A DNA stretch of 7,080 nt from Thermoflexus sp. Lineage in GTDB: Bacteria > Chloroflexota > Anaerolineae > Thermoflexales > Thermoflexaceae. Shown one piece after another: positions 4,959 through 7,080 of this stretch. The notes beneath the pieces are model-generated. The model was not told the DNA's origin. It did not search any database and saw only the letters and a program-made list of their open reading frames with translations. The translations under genes were made by a program, and so were the position numbers. The stretch's first letter is position 1. The number at the start of each line of letters is the position of its first letter. The stretch is taken from the NCBI GenBank assembly GCA_017743605.1, contig JAGHYO010000112.1:1-7080 (forward strand), read 5' to 3'.

Positions 4959-5899
4959 GGCGAGAGGGGTTTTCGCTGTCAGCCGTTGAAGTCGCTGCGG
5001 CGCCAGCCCGGGCATGGCCCCGGCTCCGGGTGCAGGCCCTTTTCCGACGTGCCCGGGGAGACAGTCCGGTCAAGCGTCTGTTGATCCACATGGCCCTTTG
5101 GGCTGCCTGCCTGGTCGCCGTCTATCCGGTCCTGCGGGTGGTGACCATCTCCCTGCGGCCGGCCAATAAGCTGCTGACCACCAGCCTGGCCATCATCCCG
5201 GAGGACGCCACCCTGACCAACTACATCGAGCTGCTGGTGGGGCGTGCGGGGCGTCCGACGGAGTTCTACCTCTGGATCTGGAACAGCCTGCTCATCACGG
5301 TGACCACGGCCACGGTGGGGCTGCTGCTCTCCGCCACCGCCGCCTACGCCTTCTCGCGCTTTCGCTTCCCCGGGCGGAATGCCGGGCTGATCTTCCTGCT
5401 GAGCACCCAGATGTTCCCAGCAGCGATGCTCTTGCTGCCCCTCTTCATCATGATCGCCCGCCTCAACCTGATCAACTCTTACCTCGGGATTGTGATTGCC
5501 TATTCGGTGACCGCTGTCCCCTTCAGCATCTGGATGCTGAAGGGCTACTACGACACCATCCCCCGCGATTTAGAGGAAGCCGCGCTTATCGACGGTGCCT
5601 CCCGCTTGGGAGTCCTCTGGCATATCATCCGCCCCCTCTCGACGCCCGCCCTGGCCATCGCTTTCCTCTTCAATTTCATGAGCAGCTGGAACGAATACAT
5701 CGTCGCCCGTATCATCCTGAACAAGCGGGAGATGTACACCTGGCCGCTGGGGCTGTGGACGTTCACCGAGCAATACACGGTTCTGTGGGGGAAGTTCGCC
5801 GCGGCCTCCATCCTGGTGGCCGTGCCGGTGACCTTGCTTTTCCTTTACTCCTCCCGCTGGCTGCTTTCCGGCTTAACCCTAGGAGGCGTGAAAGAATAA
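4955..5899 (+). CDS. ABC transporter permease, MalG type (CUT1)
   Basis: A 314-residue partner channel subunit, close to the usual length of about 280-300. Spans begin near residue 42 (LLIHMALWAACLVAVYPVL). MalG hallmarks include VVTISLRP, WNSLLIT, TAAYAFSRFRFPG, QMFPA and the C-terminal GLTLGGVKE, which strongly resembles the tail of E. coli MalG. The EAA motif lies at 208-227 (E208, A209, A210, G214, I224, P227) but has R226 where Leu is usual. The cytoplasmic N-terminus of about 40 residues is Arg-rich. The start at 4955 overlaps the previous stop by four bases (ATGA) with a G-run at 4942-4947 as a weak ribosome site, so translation is probably coupled. It is the last gene of the operon, and no ATPase gene follows. 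Confidence 0.94.
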   Translation: MRREGFSLSAVEVAAAPARAWPRLRVQALFRRARGDSPVKRLLIHMALWAACLVAVYPVLRVVTISLRPANKLLTTSLAIIPEDATLTNYIELLVGRAGRPTEFYLWIWNSLLITVTTATVGLLLSATAAYAFSRFRFPGRNAGLIFLLSTQMFPAAMLLLPLFIMIARLNLINSYLGIVIAYSVTAVPFSIWMLKGYYDTIPRDLEEAALIDGASRLGVLWHIIRPLSTPALAIAFLFNFMSSWNEYIVARIILNKREMYTWPLGLWTFTEQYTVLWGKFAAASILVAVPVTLLFLYSSRWLLSGLTLGGVKE

Positions 5900-5901
5900 A
5901 T

Positions 5902-5928
5902 CGGGCGGACCCCTGCGGCGTCCGCCCG
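5902..5928. terminator. Bidirectional terminator at the end of the sugar operon
   Basis: CGGGCGGAC (5902-5910) and GTCCGCCCG (5920-5928) form a perfect 9-bp stem with a 9-base loop, starting three bases after the MalG-type stop and 16 bases before the converging lipoprotein stop. On the minus strand the stem is followed by ATTTATTCTTT, a fair U-rich tract, so it is best as the terminator of the minus-strand gene. On the plus strand the downstream run is only CCCTCTGATTT. Confidence 0.8.
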
Positions 5929-5943
5929 CCCCTCTGATTTGGA

Positions 5944-6408
5944 TCATTCGCTTTCGAGGGGCTCCTGCGCCCGGCCAGGTGGGCACAAGAGAACCGGGCC
6001 TCCGCGGCCGGCGTGATAGGCATATCGCTGTCCCTGCGCCTCCAGGACGATCCGATAGCCAGGCGTGAGGACCTGCAGATACATCCGCCCGGGCTCCGGG
6101 CATCCTAAGCTGCTGTCGGGCCAGGTCACCCCCCGCGTCTCCACCACCCGGATCTCCCCAGGATCCAGGTTCAGGCGGGACGCCAGGTCCTGTCGGGCCT
6201 CTTCCACCAGCACCTCGGGCATCGCTTCCAGTTCAGGCTCCACGATGGATCCTCCCGGGGCGCCTGGAGGGGGGGTGGGCCCGGCCGGCGCAGGAAGCGG
6301 CGAGAAGCCCTCCAGCGGGGAAACCCCTGGCGAGGCCGGCGCGCACGCGCTCAGCGCCCCTAGCAGCACCCCTGCGAGCAGTATCCAGCGCCCTTGTCCT
6401 GTCCTCAT
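5944..6408 (-). CDS. Small secreted lipoprotein with a WPDSSLGCP-type domain, function unknown
   Basis: A 154-residue putative lipoprotein. The signal peptide (core WILLAGVLLGAL) ends in lipobox LSAC with C22, followed by a Pro/Gly/Ala-rich linker to about residue 58. A compact domain at about 65-143 has the pattern VEEARQDLASRLNLDPGEI, VTWPDSSLGCP (94-104), YLQVLTPGYRIVLEAQG and YAYHAG. I recognise this as a recurrent uncharacterised domain of secreted proteins in Chloroflexota, Cyanobacteria and Actinobacteria, but know of no established function. C103 and C142 could form a disulfide. ATG 6406-6408 is supported by the lipobox and a GGGAGG ribosome site 6 bases upstream. It lies 105 bases downstream of the HerA-type gene in the same direction, so the two may share a transcript. 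Confidence 0.88.
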   Translation of the reverse strand: MRTGQGRWILLAGVLLGALSACAPASPGVSPLEGFSPLPAPAGPTPPPGAPGGSIVEPELEAMPEVLVEEARQDLASRLNLDPGEIRVVETRGVTWPDSSLGCPEPGRMYLQVLTPGYRIVLEAQGQRYAYHAGRGGPVLLCPPGRAQEPLESE

Positions 6409-6513
6409 CCCGCACCTCCCGGGAGAAAGGTTCGCCCGCCTTCTTCACGCTCGGGCATAGAAGAGACGTCCCCCGGGAGGCTCAGGTTCCGCTCGGCCGG
6501 CGAGCCGGCGGGG

Positions 6514-7080
6514 TCAGTCTTCATCCCGCATCGCTTTGAAGTATCTCTCGACCACGTCCAGCGGCGTGCCACCCTCCCCCCGCATCAGATCCTCCACAAA
6601 TGAAGAATCATAATCGCGGGTCCGCACCACCACCGGCATGGGCACAGCGTGACCCAGCAGCAGGGCCTGCTGCTTGGTCTCCAGACGGGCCAGCACCTCC
6701 CGCAGCCGGGAGGCCCCAGAGATCCCGGAGAGGGCTGCCCGCACGTCCTCCTCGTGGTCCAGCAGGCACAGCACCCGTGTGCCGATCTGGGAAAGCACCT
6801 CGCTGTCGATCTGGCTGGGCCGCTGGTCGACGATCAGCAAGGTCACGTTGTATTTGCGCAGCTCCCGGGCGATGGTCCCGAACACGGTGTGCTCAGCGAT
6901 GCCGGGCTGGAGGAACTTGTGCGCCTCCTCCACAACGATCACCAAGTGTGGAGGCTCCTGGCCCGGATCGCCCAAGGCCATTTCCTTCCGCCGGACATAC
7001 TCGGCGTGGATGCGGCGGGTGAGGTAATTGGCCACCAGCACGTAGGCCGCCATGTTGTTGTCGTAGCGGCCGAACTCCAG
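6514..7080 (-). CDS. HerA/DUF87-type P-loop ATPase, C-terminal part (continues past the window)
   Basis: The frame is open through the window edge; 188 C-terminal residues are visible, beginning LEFGRYDNNMAAYV, and the stop is TGA at 6514-6516. HerA-family proteins are hexameric ring ATPases of the FtsK/HerA superfamily that translocate DNA, classically with the NurA nuclease in end resection. Visible hallmarks are the Walker B strand LVIVVEEAHKF (residues 46-56 of the fragment, with paired E51-E52), and the sensor region LLIVDQRPSQIDSEVLSQIGTRV (81-103), whose QRPS-ID--VLSQ pattern is diagnostic. Walker A is expected further upstream, outside the window. No NurA or other partner is visible. 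The protein could serve in repair or in a defence or transfer system; the fragment does not discriminate. A methionine at 7053 is internal to the conserved segment and is not the start. Confidence 0.9.
   Translation of the reverse strand: MEFGRYDNNMAAYVLVANYLTRRIHAEYVRRKEMALGDPGQEPPHLVIVVEEAHKFLQPGIAEHTVFGTIARELRKYNVTLLIVDQRPSQIDSEVLSQIGTRVLCLLDHEEDVRAALSGISGASRLREVLARLETKQQALLLGHAVPMPVVVRTRDYDSSFVEDLMRGEGGTPLDVVERYFKAMRDED

Noticed and set aside
6496..6509. GCCGG-CGAG-CCGGC hairpin just after the HerA-type stop, as a terminator.
   Set aside because: The stem is only 5 bp with no T-run, and such repeats are common by chance in this GC-rich sequence.

Overview
The window reads as one contig end from a GC-rich, probably thermophilic bacterium, most likely a Chloroflexota member of the Thermoflexus/Anaerolineae type. 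This placement is inferred from the Thr/Pro/Ala-rich linkers after the lipoprotein cysteines, the strong G/C third-position bias and the gene families present; there is no 16S or other marker here. The first 19 bases are not genomic: they match the Tn5 mosaic end used in Nextera libraries, so native sequence starts at about base 20.

Layout. Bases 20-121 hold the last 33 codons of an unidentified plus-strand gene. It converges on a 115-residue hypothetical protein (268-615, minus), with a strong hairpin (155-184) between them. That small gene has its own promoter (646-674, minus). A non-coding, hairpin-rich stretch of about 340 bases follows (675-1017). The core of the window is a plus-strand sugar-uptake operon. 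It begins with a perfect-consensus sigma70 promoter (1018-1046), followed by two tandem AAAGCGCTTT palindromes over the predicted start of transcription. The genes are a LacI-family regulator (1126-2136), a MalE-like lipoprotein solute-binding protein (2209-3507), a MalF-like permease (3594-4958) and a MalG-like permease (4955-5899). A hairpin at 5902-5928 lies between this operon and the converging minus-strand genes: a small lipoprotein (5944-6408) and the C-terminal part of a HerA/DUF87-type P-loop ATPase (6514-7080, cut by the window edge).

How it fits together. The regulator probably represses its own promoter, and with it the whole importer, until a sugar or oligosaccharide binds. The binding protein captures substrate outside the membrane and hands it to the MalF/MalG channel. 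No ATPase subunit (MalK/MsmK/UgpC type) and no glycoside hydrolase is encoded here, so the transporter must borrow an ATPase encoded elsewhere. A second strong hairpin between the binding-protein gene and the first permease gene (3518-3546) is well placed to give more binding protein than permease.

I found no clearly new biological system. The points most worth a second look are the tandem-operator promoter, the intra-operon hairpin, the unusual N-terminal membrane extension of the MalF-like subunit, the extra cysteine pairs in the binding protein, and the structured non-coding block upstream of the operon.
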